Shown here one piece after another: positions 1 to 8,837 of a DNA stretch of 45,821 bases. The notes under the pieces were generated by a model. That model was not told where the DNA came from and ran no database searches. It saw nothing but the letters and a program-made list of their open reading frames with translations. The stretch is taken from the NCBI GenBank assembly GCA_041060555.1, contig JBEUDS010000028.1; one strand, written 5' to 3'. Every line of letters starts with the position of its first letter. Position 1 is the first letter of the stretch. The DNA is from CAUJIW01 sp963205175. Lineage in GTDB: Bacteria > Pseudomonadota > Alphaproteobacteria > Sphingomonadales > Sphingomonadaceae. The position numbers and the translations under genes were made by a program.

Positions 1-48
1 TGCAAACTCCACCATAACGATGAACCCGGTGGCCACCAGCGACGCCGC

Positions 49-80
49 ATTCCGGGGTGGGGCATGCCCCACCCCGGAAT
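49..80. repeat. perfect 32-bp G+C-rich palindrome
   Basis: Bases 49-80 read identically on both strands, centred on GCATGC at 62-67, with arms rich in G and C. The symmetry ends exactly at 49 and 80, because 48 is C and 81 is A. As RNA it could form a 14-bp stem with a four-base loop. No T-run follows on either strand, so it is not a classical intrinsic terminator. It may end transcription from a gene outside the window, be a protein-binding site, or belong to a dispersed repeat family. Confidence 0.85.
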
Positions 81-175
81 ACACCATCGCCTACACCGGA
101 AATTACACCACGAGCGCGGACGCTAACGGGATAAATGTCGCTTTCCTGCAATTAGTTGCGTCTGTTGTTTGTAAA

Positions 176-202
176 TTGGACCACTGCAAAACATGTGATA
201 AT
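176..202 (+). promoter_or_regulatory. candidate extended -10 promoter of the cold-shock gene
   Basis: GATAAT at 197-202 matches the -10 hexamer at five of six positions and is preceded by TG at 194-195, the extended -10 arrangement. A weak -35 (TTGGAC, 176-181) lies 15 bases upstream. The predicted transcript would start near 209. That rules out the in-frame TTG at 202 as a start codon and leaves a leader of about 44 bases before the ATG at 253. Confidence 0.5.
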
Positions 203-252
203 TGGTAGTCTCAGGCACAGTCAAAATGGTGCGCAGCGTTGGAAGGATCCAA

Positions 253-825
253 ATGGTGGAGCCGGTTCACGGAGGAGAGAACCTCGGCCAACCAGTCGAA
301 ACCGCTGGGGAGGAAGTAACCGGGACGGTCAAGTGGTTCGACTCGGTCAAGGGCTATGGCTTCCTGGTGCCGCTCGATGGTGGCGGGGGCGACGTACTCG
401 TCCATTTCTCGGTATTGCGGGAAGTGGGACGACGGACGTTGCCGGAAGGCGCGACACTGACCTGCCTGGCGGCACGACGGGATCGTGGCCGGCAGGCGAC
501 CAGGATTCTCAGCCTCGACCTCACGACAGCAGTGGGGCCTGACCCGGAGTCGGCCTTGCAGAAAGCCGCGGACCGCGTCGATCCGTTGTCGCTCATCACC
601 AATGCCGGCGACTTCGAGATCGTGACGGTCAAGTGGTTCAACCGCCTGAAAGGCTATGGCTTCCTGTCACGCGGCGCGGGCACGCAGGACATTTTCGTCC
701 ACATGGAAACGCTGCGTCGTGCCAGCATCGGCGAGTTGCTACCGGGGCAGGACTTGCGCGCCCGCATAGCGCCCGGCGAGAAGGGGCCTCTGGCGGTCGT
801 CGTGGAGTGGCCGCCCGAGACCTGA
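253..825 (+). CDS. cold-shock protein with two cold-shock domains
   Basis: The 190-residue product contains two OB-fold cold-shock domains. Each begins with the RNA-binding signature: TGTVKWFDSVKGYGFL near residues 23-38 and VTVKWFNRLKGYGFL near 123-137, followed by VLVHFSVL and IFVHMETL. Such proteins bind single-stranded nucleic acid and act as RNA chaperones. Most family members have one domain of about 70 residues; tandem forms are known in alphaproteobacteria. I chose ATG 253 because GGAAGG (241-246) lies six bases upstream; ATG 226 is possible. The DUF192 gene starts 16 bases after the stop, so the two are probably co-transcribed. The family call is secure; the physiological trigger is unknown. 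Confidence 0.9.
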   Translation: MVEPVHGGENLGQPVETAGEEVTGTVKWFDSVKGYGFLVPLDGGGGDVLVHFSVLREVGRRTLPEGATLTCLAARRDRGRQATRILSLDLTTAVGPDPESALQKAADRVDPLSLITNAGDFEIVTVKWFNRLKGYGFLSRGAGTQDIFVHMETLRRASIGELLPGQDLRARIAPGEKGPLAVVVEWPPET

Positions 826-841
826 GTGTTCGGAGTTCCTT

Positions 842-1372
842 GTGTTCCGGTTCTGGCGTAATCTTCCACTGGTCCGGCTGGCCGCCTGTATCGGGCTGGC
901 CCTGCCGTTTCCCGGCGGCCTGCCCGGCGGCGCCGGGCCGGTGGCGGCGGCCGACATCGCGGGCACCCCCCAGCGCCTGCGGCAGGCGCCCCTGCGGATC
1001 ACGCTGGCCGGCGGCAGAACCGCCGTGTTCACCGTGCAGGTCGCGACAACCGAGCAACAGCGCAACACCGGCCTGATGCACCGGCGGGATATGCCCGCCG
1101 ACGAGGGAATGCTGTTCCTGTTTCCGCGCAGCCGCCCGGTTTCGTTCTGGATGCAGAATACCTTCATCCCGCTGGATCTGCTGTTCATTGACGACAGGGG
1201 GCGTATCTCCGGCATTGTCGCCAACGCCCGGCCACACTCGCTCGACATCATCGACTCGCCGGGTCCGGCGGCCGCTGTGCTGGAGATCAACGGCGGCCTG
1301 GCGGCGCGACTGGGAATCGCCGTCGGCGATCGGGTTGCCTATCCCGCGACCTTGCGCGACGAGGTCCACTGA
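842..1372 (+). CDS. secreted DUF192 family protein
   Basis: This is a 176-residue protein starting at GTG 842, with GGAG (832-835) six bases upstream. The N-terminus has basic residues and then a hydrophobic stretch ending near VAAAD, which looks like a cleavable signal peptide, so the protein is probably periplasmic. The rest carries DUF192 hallmarks: GLMHRRDMPADEGMLF and FWMQNTFIPLDLLFID, ending with VLEINGGLAARLGI. The function of DUF192 is not established. Pairing with a cold-shock gene recurs in alphaproteobacteria as I recall, which suggests a linked but undefined role. Confidence 0.85.
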   Translation: MFRFWRNLPLVRLAACIGLALPFPGGLPGGAGPVAAADIAGTPQRLRQAPLRITLAGGRTAVFTVQVATTEQQRNTGLMHRRDMPADEGMLFLFPRSRPVSFWMQNTFIPLDLLFIDDRGRISGIVANARPHSLDIIDSPGPAAAVLEINGGLAARLGIAVGDRVAYPATLRDEVH

Positions 1373-1461
1373 CTCCTCCCCGTCGCACGCGGACTTGTCG
1401 GCCGGCCCGCTGGCCGCTAGAGGAGCCGCAGCAACCGTCGACACCCACCGTGGAGAAAACC

Positions 1462-2739
1462 ATGACCGCCATCATCGACATTCTGGGCCGCGAGATTCTC
1501 GACAGCCGCGGCAACCCCACGGTCGAGGTGGATGTGACGCTGGAGGACGGCTCGTTCGGCCGTGCCGCCGTGCCGTCGGGCGCCTCCACCGGCGCCCATG
1601 AGGCGGTCGAGAAGCGCGACGGCGACAAGGGCCGCTACCTCGGCAAGGGCGTGCTGGCGGCGGTCGAGGCGGTCAACGGCGAGATCTTTGATGCCCTTTC
1701 CGGCCTTGACGCCGAGGATCAGGTGGCCATCGACCAGATCATGCTCGACCTCGACGGCACGGCCAACAAGAGCCGGCTGGGCGCCAACGCCATCCTCGGC
1801 GTGTCGATGGCGGTGGCCAAGGCGGCCGCCGACGCGCGCGGCATCGAGCTGTATCGCTATATCGGCGGCGTTTCCGCCCGCACCCTGCCGGTGCCGATGA
1901 TGAACATCATCAACGGCGGCGCCCATGCCGACAACCCGATCGACATCCAGGAATTCATGATCATGCCGGTCGGCGCCGACAGCCTGGCCGACGCGGTGCG
2001 CTGGGGCGCGGAAATCTTCCACACCCTGAAGAAGGAACTGTCGACGGCCGGTCACAACACCGCGGTCGGCGACGAGGGCGGCTTCGCGCCGAAGCTCGCC
2101 AGCACGACGGACGCCATCGACTTCATCATGAAGGCGATCGAGAAGGCTGGCTACAAGCCGGGCGAGGATGTCTATCTGGCGCTCGACTGCGCGTCGACCG
2201 AGTTCTTCCATGACGGCAAGTATGTGCTGGCCGGCGAGGGCAAGACCCTCGACAGCGGCCAGATGGCGGCCTACCTCGCCGATCTGGTGGCCAAGTATCC
2301 GATCATCTCGATCGAGGACGGCATGGCCGAGGACGACTGGGCCGGCTGGAAGGCGCTCACCGACCTCATCGGCGGCAAGTGCCAGCTGGTGGGCGACGAC
2401 CTGTTCGTCACCAATGCCGTGCGCCTGCGCGAGGGCATCGCCAAGGGCGTCGCCAACTCGATTCTGGTCAAGGTCAACCAGATCGGCTCGCTCACCGAGA
2501 CGCTGACCGCCGTCGACACCGCGCATCGCGCCGGCTACACCGCCGTGATGTCGCATCGCTCGGGCGAGACCGAGGATGCCACCATCGCCGACCTCGCGGT
2601 GGCCACCAACTGCGGCCAGATCAAGACCGGCAGCCTGGCGCGCTCCGACCGGCTGGCCAAGTACAACCAGCTGATCCGTATCGAGCAGGAACTGGCCACG
2701 GCAGCCGTCTATGCCGGCCGGAGCATTCTGAAGGCATAA
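1462..2739 (+). CDS. eno: enolase (phosphopyruvate hydratase)
   Basis: The 425-residue product matches enolase over its full length. It converts 2-phosphoglycerate to phosphoenolpyruvate in glycolysis; the enzyme is cytoplasmic, magnesium-dependent and a common degradosome partner. Visible signatures are the N-terminal REILDSRGNPTVEVDV, the metal-site region SIEDGMAEDDW, and the family signature ILVKVNQIGSLTET followed by SHRSGETED. ATG 1462 is preferred over the in-frame GTG 1450 because GGAG (1452-1455) is six bases upstream and enolases usually begin MTAII. The genes downstream feed its product, via pyruvate, into the pyruvate dehydrogenase complex. Confidence 0.98.
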   Translation: MTAIIDILGREILDSRGNPTVEVDVTLEDGSFGRAAVPSGASTGAHEAVEKRDGDKGRYLGKGVLAAVEAVNGEIFDALSGLDAEDQVAIDQIMLDLDGTANKSRLGANAILGVSMAVAKAAADARGIELYRYIGGVSARTLPVPMMNIINGGAHADNPIDIQEFMIMPVGADSLADAVRWGAEIFHTLKKELSTAGHNTAVGDEGGFAPKLASTTDAIDFIMKAIEKAGYKPGEDVYLALDCASTEFFHDGKYVLAGEGKTLDSGQMAAYLADLVAKYPIISIEDGMAEDDWAGWKALTDLIGGKCQLVGDDLFVTNAVRLREGIAKGVANSILVKVNQIGSLTETLTAVDTAHRAGYTAVMSHRSGETEDATIADLAVATNCGQIKTGSLARSDRLAKYNQLIRIEQELATAAVYAGRSILKA

Positions 2740-2779
2740 ATTCACCAATCAATGCCTTGAACCACAAGGCAGACTCTTG

Positions 2780-2797
2780 ACGGGCGGAGTCGCCCGT
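2780..2797 (+). terminator. short hairpin between eno and ftsB
   Basis: ACGGGCG (2780-2786) pairs perfectly with CGCCCGT (2791-2797) around a GAGT loop. A second small hairpin, CCTTG-AACCA-CAAGG, lies at 2755-2769. Neither is followed by a T-run, so attenuation or RNA protection is as likely as termination. The stem ends 14 bases before the next start codon and may influence its translation. Confidence 0.35.
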
Positions 2798-2811
2798 GGT
2801 GATGTGGCACC

Positions 2812-3141
2812 ATGCTGCCGGACAATGACTTGACTGCATTGCTCAAGCGGGCCCTGGTGCCCGCCGGCTGCGTCGTTGCCATCGCCTATTTCGGCTATCA
2901 TACGCTGCAAGGGCAGAACGGCCTGCGCGCCTATGGCGCCTATGAGGCACAGATCGCCGATCTGTCGCATGATGCCGCGAAGCTGCGCCAGCAGCGCCAG
3001 ACGCTGGAACATCGCCTCGCGCTGCTCTCGCCGGACCGGGTTGACCCGGACTATGCCGACGAACTGGTGCGACGCCACCTCGGCCTCGCCGATCCCAATG
3101 AAGACATCATTCTGCTGGACCCGCCATCCGAACAGCGGTGA
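2812..3141 (+). CDS. ftsB: septum formation initiator family protein, FtsB-like
   Basis: This 109-residue protein has one N-terminal membrane segment at about residues 15-33 (VPAGCVVAIAYFGYHTL), then a coiled-coil-prone stretch (IADLSHDAAKLRQQRQTLEHR), then the conserved C-terminal region YADELVRRHLGLADPNEDI. This is the layout of FtsB/DivIC proteins, small bitopic members of the divisome that bind FtsL and FtsQ. It lies between eno and pdhA, its usual place in alphaproteobacteria. The Shine-Dalgarno is weak. Confidence 0.85.
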   Translation: MLPDNDLTALLKRALVPAGCVVAIAYFGYHTLQGQNGLRAYGAYEAQIADLSHDAAKLRQQRQTLEHRLALLSPDRVDPDYADELVRRHLGLADPNEDIILLDPPSEQR

Positions 3142-3323
3142 CAGCGCGTTGTACGCCGGCCAACGCCGGACTCTGGACGTATCTGAGAATAGCCCTTCGC
3201 GTTTCATCCTCCAGGGTATCGCGGCGGCTAATATGCCTTGGCGTCACGGCTTTTGCGCGCTAACAAGCAGAAGAGACAATTTTATAAAACCGAACGTTTG
3301 GTTATATTCCTAGGAGGGAGCCC

Positions 3324-4406
3324 ATGGCCAAATCCCCCGCCAAGCCGAGCGGTGGCGCCAAGAACAAGGCCGCCACTGATGCCCACGACCACCTTCGCAC
3401 CACCCGGATTCCCGCGCCGGCCTATCCGCAGACCTACAAGGCGAGCGTCGATGAGCTGAAGCAGTTCTACCGCGAGATGCTGCTGATCCGCCGCTTCGAG
3501 GAGCGGGCCGGCCAGATGTACGGCCTGGGCCTGATCGGCGGCTTCTGCCATCTCTACATCGGCCAGGAAGCGGTGGTGGTGGGTATCCAGTCAGCGCTGC
3601 GCAAGGGCGACTCCATCATCACCGGCTACCGCGACCATGGCCACATGCTCGCCTGTGGCATCGATCCCAAGCCGGTGATGGCCGAGCTGACCGGCCGCGC
3701 GGGCGGCATCTCCCGCGGCAAGGGCGGCTCGATGCACATGTTCTCGGTCGACCACGGCTTTTACGGCGGCCATGGCATCGTCGGCGCCCAGGTGTCGCTG
3801 GGCACCGGGCTGGCGTTTGCCCACAAGTACAAGAAGGACGGTGGTGTCGCCGTCACCTATTTCGGCGACGGCGCCTCCAACCAGGGCCAGGTCTACGAAA
3901 GCTTCAACATGGCCGAGCTGTGGAAGCTGCCGGTGATCTACGTCATCGAGAACAACCAGTACGCCATGGGCACCAGCGTCAATCGCGCCTCGGCCGAGGA
4001 TCAGCTGTTCCGCCGGGGCGAGAGCTTCCGCATTCCCGGCCTGCAGATCAACGGCATGGATGTCTGCGAGGTGCGGGCCGCCGCCGACGAGGCGGTGGCG
4101 TGGGTGCGCGCCGGCAAGGGCCCGGTGCTGCTGGAGATGAAGACCTACCGCTATCGCGGCCACTCTATGTCCGATCCGGCCAAGTATCGCTCCAAGGAGG
4201 AGGTCGAGCAGGTGCGCGAGCACTCCGACCCCATCGAGGGCTGCAAGAAGCGCCTGCTGGAAAGCGGCCGGGTGACCGAGGAGGAGCTCAAGGCCATCGA
4301 CAAGGAAATCCGCGCCCTGGTCGCCGAGGCGGCCGATTTCGCGCAGAACTCGCCGGAGCCCGATCCGGCCGAACTCTATACCGACGTGCTGGTGGAGGCC
4401 TACTGA
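3324..4406 (+). CDS. pdhA: pyruvate dehydrogenase E1 component, alpha subunit
   Basis: The 360-residue product carries the thiamine diphosphate motif of E1-alpha: GDG at 181-183, continuing ASNQGQVYESFNMAELW to ENNQYAMGTS. It also has the phosphorylation-loop-like YRYRGHSMSDPAKYR. With PdhB it decarboxylates pyruvate and transfers the acetyl group to the lipoyl arm. AGGAGGGAG (3312-3320) precedes ATG 3324. The 182-base gap upstream ends in an A+T-rich stretch (3276-3310) that probably holds the pdh promoter, though I cannot fix one set of hexamers. The gene is one base from pdhB, so the two are translationally linked. Confidence 0.97.
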   Translation: MAKSPAKPSGGAKNKAATDAHDHLRTTRIPAPAYPQTYKASVDELKQFYREMLLIRRFEERAGQMYGLGLIGGFCHLYIGQEAVVVGIQSALRKGDSIITGYRDHGHMLACGIDPKPVMAELTGRAGGISRGKGGSMHMFSVDHGFYGGHGIVGAQVSLGTGLAFAHKYKKDGGVAVTYFGDGASNQGQVYESFNMAELWKLPVIYVIENNQYAMGTSVNRASAEDQLFRRGESFRIPGLQINGMDVCEVRAAADEAVAWVRAGKGPVLLEMKTYRYRGHSMSDPAKYRSKEEVEQVREHSDPIEGCKKRLLESGRVTEEELKAIDKEIRALVAEAADFAQNSPEPDPAELYTDVLVEAY

Positions 4407-4407
4407 G

Positions 4408-5790
4408 ATGGCGACCGAGATTTTCCTGCCCGCCATGTCGCCCACCATGGAGGAGGGCACGCTGGCCAAGTGGCTGGTCAAGGAGGGCGATACCATCAAG
4501 GCCGGCCAGGTGATCGCCGAGATCGAGACCGACAAGGCGACCATGGAGCTGGAGGCCGATGACGCCGGCGTCGTCGCCCGCCTGCTGGTGCCGGGCGGCG
4601 CCGAAGGGGTCAAGGTCGGCACGCCGATCGCGCTGGTCGCCGAGGAAGGCGAATCCGTCGCGGCGGCCGCTGCTGCCCCGGTCGCCCCGGCGCCTGTGGC
4701 GACGGCCGCCCCCGCAGTCAGTGCGCCGGCCCCGGTGGCGGCGTCAGCCCCGGTGGCAGCGCCGGTTCTGGTAGCCAAGGCCGATCCGGCCATTCCCGCC
4801 GGCACGCCGATGGTCAAGATGACCGTGCGCGAGGCCCTGCGCGACGCCATGGCGGAGGAAATGCGCCGCGATGACCGCGTCTTCGTCATGGGCGAGGAGG
4901 TCGCGCAGTATCAGGGCGCCTACAAGGTGACCCAGGGCCTGCTGGACATGTTCGGGCCCGACCGGGTGATCGACACCCCGATCACCGAGCACGGCTTTGC
5001 CGGCATCGGCGCCGGTGCCGCCATGGGCGGGCTGAAGCCGGTCATCGAGTTCATGACCTTCAACTTCGCCATGCAGGCGATCGATCACATCATCAACTCG
5101 GCGGCCAAGACCAACTACATGTCCGGCGGCCAGATGCGCTGCCCGATCGTGTTCCGCGGCCCCAATGGTGCCGCCGCCCGGGTCGGCGCCCAACACAGCC
5201 AGAACTACGGCGCCTGGTACGCCGCGGTGCCGGGGCTGATCGTGCTGGCGCCCTATGACGCCGCCGACGCCAAGGGCCTGCTGAAAGCCGCCATCCGCTC
5301 GCCGGACCCGGTGGTGTTCCTGGAGAACGAGCTGCTGTACGGCCGCACCTTCGAGGTGCCGCAGATGGACGATTATGTGCTGCCGATCGGCAAGGCGCGC
5401 ATCATGCGGGAAGGCACCGACGTCACCCTGGTCGGTTATTCGATCGCCGTCGGCGTGGCGCTTGAGGCCGCCGACAAGCTGGCCGCCGAGGGCATCAGCG
5501 CCGAGGTGATCGACCTGCGCTCGCTGCGGCCGCTCGATCGCGCCACCGTGCTCACCAGTCTGAAAAAGACCAACCGGCTGGTGGTGGTGGAAGAGGGCTG
5601 GCCGCAGTGCTCGATCGCCTCGGAAATCGCGGCGATCTGCATGGAGGACGGCTTCGACGACCTCGATGCGCCCGTGCTGCGCGTCACCGACGTCGACGTG
5701 CCGCTGCCCTACGCCAACAACCTGGAGAAAATGGCGCTGGTGAAGGTCGATGACGTCGTCGCCGCCGCCAGGCGGGTCTGCTACCGCTGA
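4408..5790 (+). CDS. pdhB: pyruvate dehydrogenase E1 component, beta subunit with lipoyl domain
   Basis: This 460-residue protein begins with a biotinyl/lipoyl domain (about 1-78) with lipoylation site Lys43 in ETDKATME. An Ala/Pro/Val linker (about 85-130) leads into a complete E1-beta transketolase domain starting at MVKMTVREALRDAM. A lipoyl domain on E1-beta is a hallmark of alphaproteobacterial pdh operons, so E1 as well as E2 needs the product of lipA downstream. Visible E1-beta regions include GEEVAQYQGAYKVTQGL, GAAARVGAQHSQ and VIDLRSLRPLD. The start lies two bases after the pdhA stop. Confidence 0.97.
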   Translation: MATEIFLPAMSPTMEEGTLAKWLVKEGDTIKAGQVIAEIETDKATMELEADDAGVVARLLVPGGAEGVKVGTPIALVAEEGESVAAAAAAPVAPAPVATAAPAVSAPAPVAASAPVAAPVLVAKADPAIPAGTPMVKMTVREALRDAMAEEMRRDDRVFVMGEEVAQYQGAYKVTQGLLDMFGPDRVIDTPITEHGFAGIGAGAAMGGLKPVIEFMTFNFAMQAIDHIINSAAKTNYMSGGQMRCPIVFRGPNGAAARVGAQHSQNYGAWYAAVPGLIVLAPYDAADAKGLLKAAIRSPDPVVFLENELLYGRTFEVPQMDDYVLPIGKARIMREGTDVTLVGYSIAVGVALEAADKLAAEGISAEVIDLRSLRPLDRATVLTSLKKTNRLVVVEEGWPQCSIASEIAAICMEDGFDDLDAPVLRVTDVDVPLPYANNLEKMALVKVDDVVAAARRVCYR

Positions 5791-5871
5791 GCCCTTGTTG
5801 CTGTATCGTTGAGGAAGAGAAGCCCGGCCGCGCGCCCCCGTCGCGTCCCGGGCTGTCTGGGGGAAGAACCG

Positions 5872-7218
5872 ATGGCTATTGAAATCCTGATGCCCGCCTT
5901 GTCGCCGACCATGGAGAAGGGCACCCTTGCCAAGTGGCTGGTGAAGGAAGGCGACAGCGTCAGCGCCGGTCAGGTGCTGGCGGAGATCGAGACCGACAAG
6001 GCGACCATGGAATATGAGTCCGCCGACGAGGGCACGGTGGGCGCGCTGCTGATTGCCGCCGGCACCGAGGATGTCGCGGTCGGCACGCCGATCATGACCC
6101 TGCTTGAGGAAGGCGAGAGCGCGGGCGCAGCCCCGGTCGCCAAGCCGACGGCACAAGCCCCGACGCCGACGCCGACCCCGGCACCGACCCCGGCGCCAAC
6201 CCCGGCACTGACCCCGGCGCCAACACCTGCACCCGTGGTCGCGGCACCCGCCCCGGCGCCTGCCGTGGCGACCCCGGCCGCCATTCACGACGACCGCGTC
6301 AAGGCCTCGCCGCTGGCCCGCCGTCTGGCCGAGCAGATGGGGCTCGACCTCAGCGACGTCGAGGGCAGCGGCCCCGGCGGCCGCATCGTCAAGGCCGATC
6401 TCGCGCGCGCCCAGGCGGCGCCCGCCGCGCCGCGCGCACCAGCCCCGGCGCCAGCAGCAGCGCCCGTGGTGGCGGCCGTCGCGACACCTGCTGCCGTCGC
6501 GCCGACCCTCTATCCGCCGCCGGCCGATGTGCCGTTCGAGGAAATCCGTCTGCCCGGCATGCGCAAGGTGATCGCCAAGCGCATGGCCGAGAGCAAGTCG
6601 ACGGTGCCGCACTTCTACATCACCGTCGATGTCGAGCTGGACAAGCTGCTGGCCACCCGCAAGTCACTCAACGCGGCGCTGGAGGCCGACGGCGTCAAGC
6701 TGTCGGTCAACGACTTCGTCATCCGCGCCTGCGGTCTGGCGCTGAAGAAGGTGCCGGCCGCCAATGCCCAGTTCGCCGGCGACAAGATGTACCAGTTCCA
6801 CCGCGCCGACATCTCGGTGGCGGTGGCGGTGCCCGGCGGCCTGGTGACGCCGGTCATCAAGGGCGCCTGCGGCAAGGGCGTCGCCGATATTTCCCGCGAG
6901 ATGGCGTCGCTGGCCAGGAAAGCCCGCGACGGCAAGCTGCTGCCGGAAGACTATCAGGGCGGCACTTTCTCCATCTCCAACCTCGGCATGTTCGGCATCA
7001 AGCAGTTCGACGCGGTGATCAATCCGCCCCAGGGCGCCATCCTGGCGGTGGGGGCGGGCGAGCCGCGCCCGGTGGTCAAGGACGGCGCGCTGGCCATCGC
7101 CACGGTGATGTCGGTGACGCTGTCGGTCGACCATCGCGTGCTCGATGGCGCCATCGGGGCCGAGTTTCTTGGCGCTTTCAAGAGGTTGATCGAAGAGCCG
7201 CTTTTGTTGATGGCTTGA
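5872..7218 (+). CDS. pdhC: pyruvate dehydrogenase E2 component (dihydrolipoamide acetyltransferase)
   Basis: The 448-residue protein has the classical E2 order. The N-terminal lipoyl domain carries Lys43 in ETDKATME. A long Ala/Pro/Thr linker (about 85-138) is built of short PTPAPTPA-type repeats. The peripheral subunit-binding domain spans about 143-180 (KASPLARRLAEQMG, SGPGGRIVKADL). A second Ala/Pro linker precedes the catalytic acyltransferase domain (about 220-448) with His421 and Asp425 in DHRVLDG. I chose ATG 5872, with GGGAAG five bases upstream; the open frame extends upstream through a TTG at 5809, but that segment is not domain-like. The first 40 residues nearly repeat those of PdhB. 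Confidence 0.97.
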   Translation: MAIEILMPALSPTMEKGTLAKWLVKEGDSVSAGQVLAEIETDKATMEYESADEGTVGALLIAAGTEDVAVGTPIMTLLEEGESAGAAPVAKPTAQAPTPTPTPAPTPAPTPALTPAPTPAPVVAAPAPAPAVATPAAIHDDRVKASPLARRLAEQMGLDLSDVEGSGPGGRIVKADLARAQAAPAAPRAPAPAPAAAPVVAAVATPAAVAPTLYPPPADVPFEEIRLPGMRKVIAKRMAESKSTVPHFYITVDVELDKLLATRKSLNAALEADGVKLSVNDFVIRACGLALKKVPAANAQFAGDKMYQFHRADISVAVAVPGGLVTPVIKGACGKGVADISREMASLARKARDGKLLPEDYQGGTFSISNLGMFGIKQFDAVINPPQGAILAVGAGEPRPVVKDGALAIATVMSVTLSVDHRVLDGAIGAEFLGAFKRLIEEPLLLMA

Positions 7219-7286
7219 GGGTGAAGCCGGCTCTTGGCGGGGCCGGCCCCTGAATGAACGCGAACCGCGAACGAGAGAGAGCGCAA

Positions 7287-8702
7287 ATGGCTGAGACCTA
7301 TGATGTTATCGTGCTGGGTGGCGGCCCCGGCGGCTATGTGGCGGCGATCCGGGCCGCCCAGCTGGGCCTCAAGACGGCGCTGGTGGAGCGCGAGCATCTG
7401 GGCGGCATCTGCCTCAACTGGGGCTGCATCCCCACCAAGGCGCTGCTGCGTTCATCGGAAATCTACCACTACATGACCCACGCCGCGGCCTATGGCCTGA
7501 AGGCGGACAATGTCAGCTTCGACCTGGCCGCCATCGTCAAGCGTTCGCGCGGTGTCGCCGGTCAGCTCAACGCCGGCGTCAAGGGCCTGTTGAAGAAGAA
7601 CAAGGTCACCGTGGTCGACGGCGAGGGCCAGCTGGTGGGCAAGGGCCGGCTCGCCGTCTCGAAGGGCGGCCAGGCGGTCGCCGAGCTGGAGGGCCGCCAT
7701 ATCATTCTGGCCACCGGCGCCCGCGCCCGCGAACTGCCGCACCTCAAGGCCGACGGCAAGCTGGTGTGGACCTATCGTCATGCGCTGGTGCCCGAGGTCA
7801 TGCCGAAATCGCTGCTGGTGATCGGCTCGGGCGCCATCGGCATCGAGTTCGCCAGCTTCTTCTCCGACCTCGGCGCCAAGGTGACGGTGGTCGAGGCGCT
7901 GGATCGCATCTTGCCGGTGGAGGACGAGGAAGTCTCGGCGTTCATGACCAAGGCGCTGACCAAGCAGGGCATGACCATCAAGACCGCGGCGTCGGTGACC
8001 AAGCTCGATCCCAAGGGCGACGGCGTGACCGCCACCATCGAGGCGGCGGGCAAGGCCGAGCAGCTGACGGTGGACCGCGTGATTCTGGCCATCGGCATCA
8101 CCGGCAATGTCGAGAATATCGGCCTTGAGGCCGTCGGCGTCGCGGTCGAGAAGGGCCATGTCGTCACCGACGGCTATGGCCGCACCAATGTCGAGGGCAT
8201 CTGGGCGATCGGCGACCTCGCCGGCGCGCCGTGGCTGGCGCACAAGGCCAGCCACGAGGGCGTCACCGCCGCCGAGATGATCGCCAAGGCGCTGGGCAAG
8301 GGCGCTGACCTGCATCCCCACCCGCTCGACACCGGCAATATCCCGGGCTGCACCTACTGCCGGCCGCAGGTGGCCAGCGTCGGCCTCACCGAGGCCAAGG
8401 CCAAGGCCGCCGGGCATGAGGTGAAGGTCGGTCGCTTCCCGTTCATCGGCAACGGCAAGGCGATCGCGCTGGGCGAGGCGGAAGGCTTCGTCAAGACCGT
8501 GCTGGACGCCAAAACCGGCGAGCTGCTGGGTGCCCACATGGTCGGCGCGGAAGTCACCGAACTGATCCAGGGTTACACGGTTGCCCGTACGCTGGAGACC
8601 ACCGAGGCCGAGCTGATGGCCACCGTGTTCCCGCACCCGACGTTGTCGGAAATGATGCACGAAAGCGTGCTGGACGCTTACGGCCGGGCTATTCACTTCT
8701 AG
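7287..8702 (+). CDS. lpdA: dihydrolipoamide dehydrogenase (E3)
   Basis: The 471-residue flavoprotein reoxidises the dihydrolipoyl arms of the 2-oxoacid dehydrogenase complexes and passes electrons to NAD+. Sequence support is the N-terminal FAD motif VIVLGGGPGGYVAAI, the redox-active disulfide Cys42/Cys47 in GGICLNWGCIPTK, the NAD-binding LLVIGSGAIGIEFA, and the C-terminal HPHPTLSEMMHES with the catalytic His-Glu pair. ATG 7287 (MAETYDV) fits the family better than the in-frame ATG 7254, which would add 11 charged residues. It closes the pdh operon 68 bases after pdhC. Confidence 0.97.
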   Translation: MAETYDVIVLGGGPGGYVAAIRAAQLGLKTALVEREHLGGICLNWGCIPTKALLRSSEIYHYMTHAAAYGLKADNVSFDLAAIVKRSRGVAGQLNAGVKGLLKKNKVTVVDGEGQLVGKGRLAVSKGGQAVAELEGRHIILATGARARELPHLKADGKLVWTYRHALVPEVMPKSLLVIGSGAIGIEFASFFSDLGAKVTVVEALDRILPVEDEEVSAFMTKALTKQGMTIKTAASVTKLDPKGDGVTATIEAAGKAEQLTVDRVILAIGITGNVENIGLEAVGVAVEKGHVVTDGYGRTNVEGIWAIGDLAGAPWLAHKASHEGVTAAEMIAKALGKGADLHPHPLDTGNIPGCTYCRPQVASVGLTEAKAKAAGHEVKVGRFPFIGNGKAIALGEAEGFVKTVLDAKTGELLGAHMVGAEVTELIQGYTVARTLETTEAELMATVFPHPTLSEMMHESVLDAYGRAIHF

Positions 8703-8776
8703 GCTTAGTCCCTTCCGGGGCCTGGTCCGTTCTCGGATCTGGTCCCTGCCGGGGTCCTTGCGGCCCGGACGATCAG

Positions 8777-8807
8777 CGGCCGCCGCCGGAACCCCGGTCG
8801 GCGGCCG
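8777..8807. terminator. hairpin between convergent lpdA and carbonic anhydrase genes
   Basis: CGGCCGCCG (8777-8785) is perfectly complementary to CGGCGGCCG (8799-8807), and the inner bases CCGG/CCGG can add further pairs with one bulge. It lies in the 135-base gap between two converging genes, where a shared terminator is expected. No T-run follows on either strand, so it may be a Rho-assisted or barrier structure. Confidence 0.45.
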
Positions 8808-8837
8808 TCGCCGTCATGGAACCACGTTGTTGGCCGA

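Noticed and set aside
20..208. A 62-codon frame across the 32-bp palindrome
   Set aside because: It has no Shine-Dalgarno and no domain, contains a perfect palindrome, and overlaps the likely cold-shock promoter.
6151..6240. Repetitive CCGACCCCGGC-like tract that could suggest a repeat element
   Set aside because: It encodes the normal Pro/Ala/Thr linker of the PdhC acetyltransferase and needs no other explanation.
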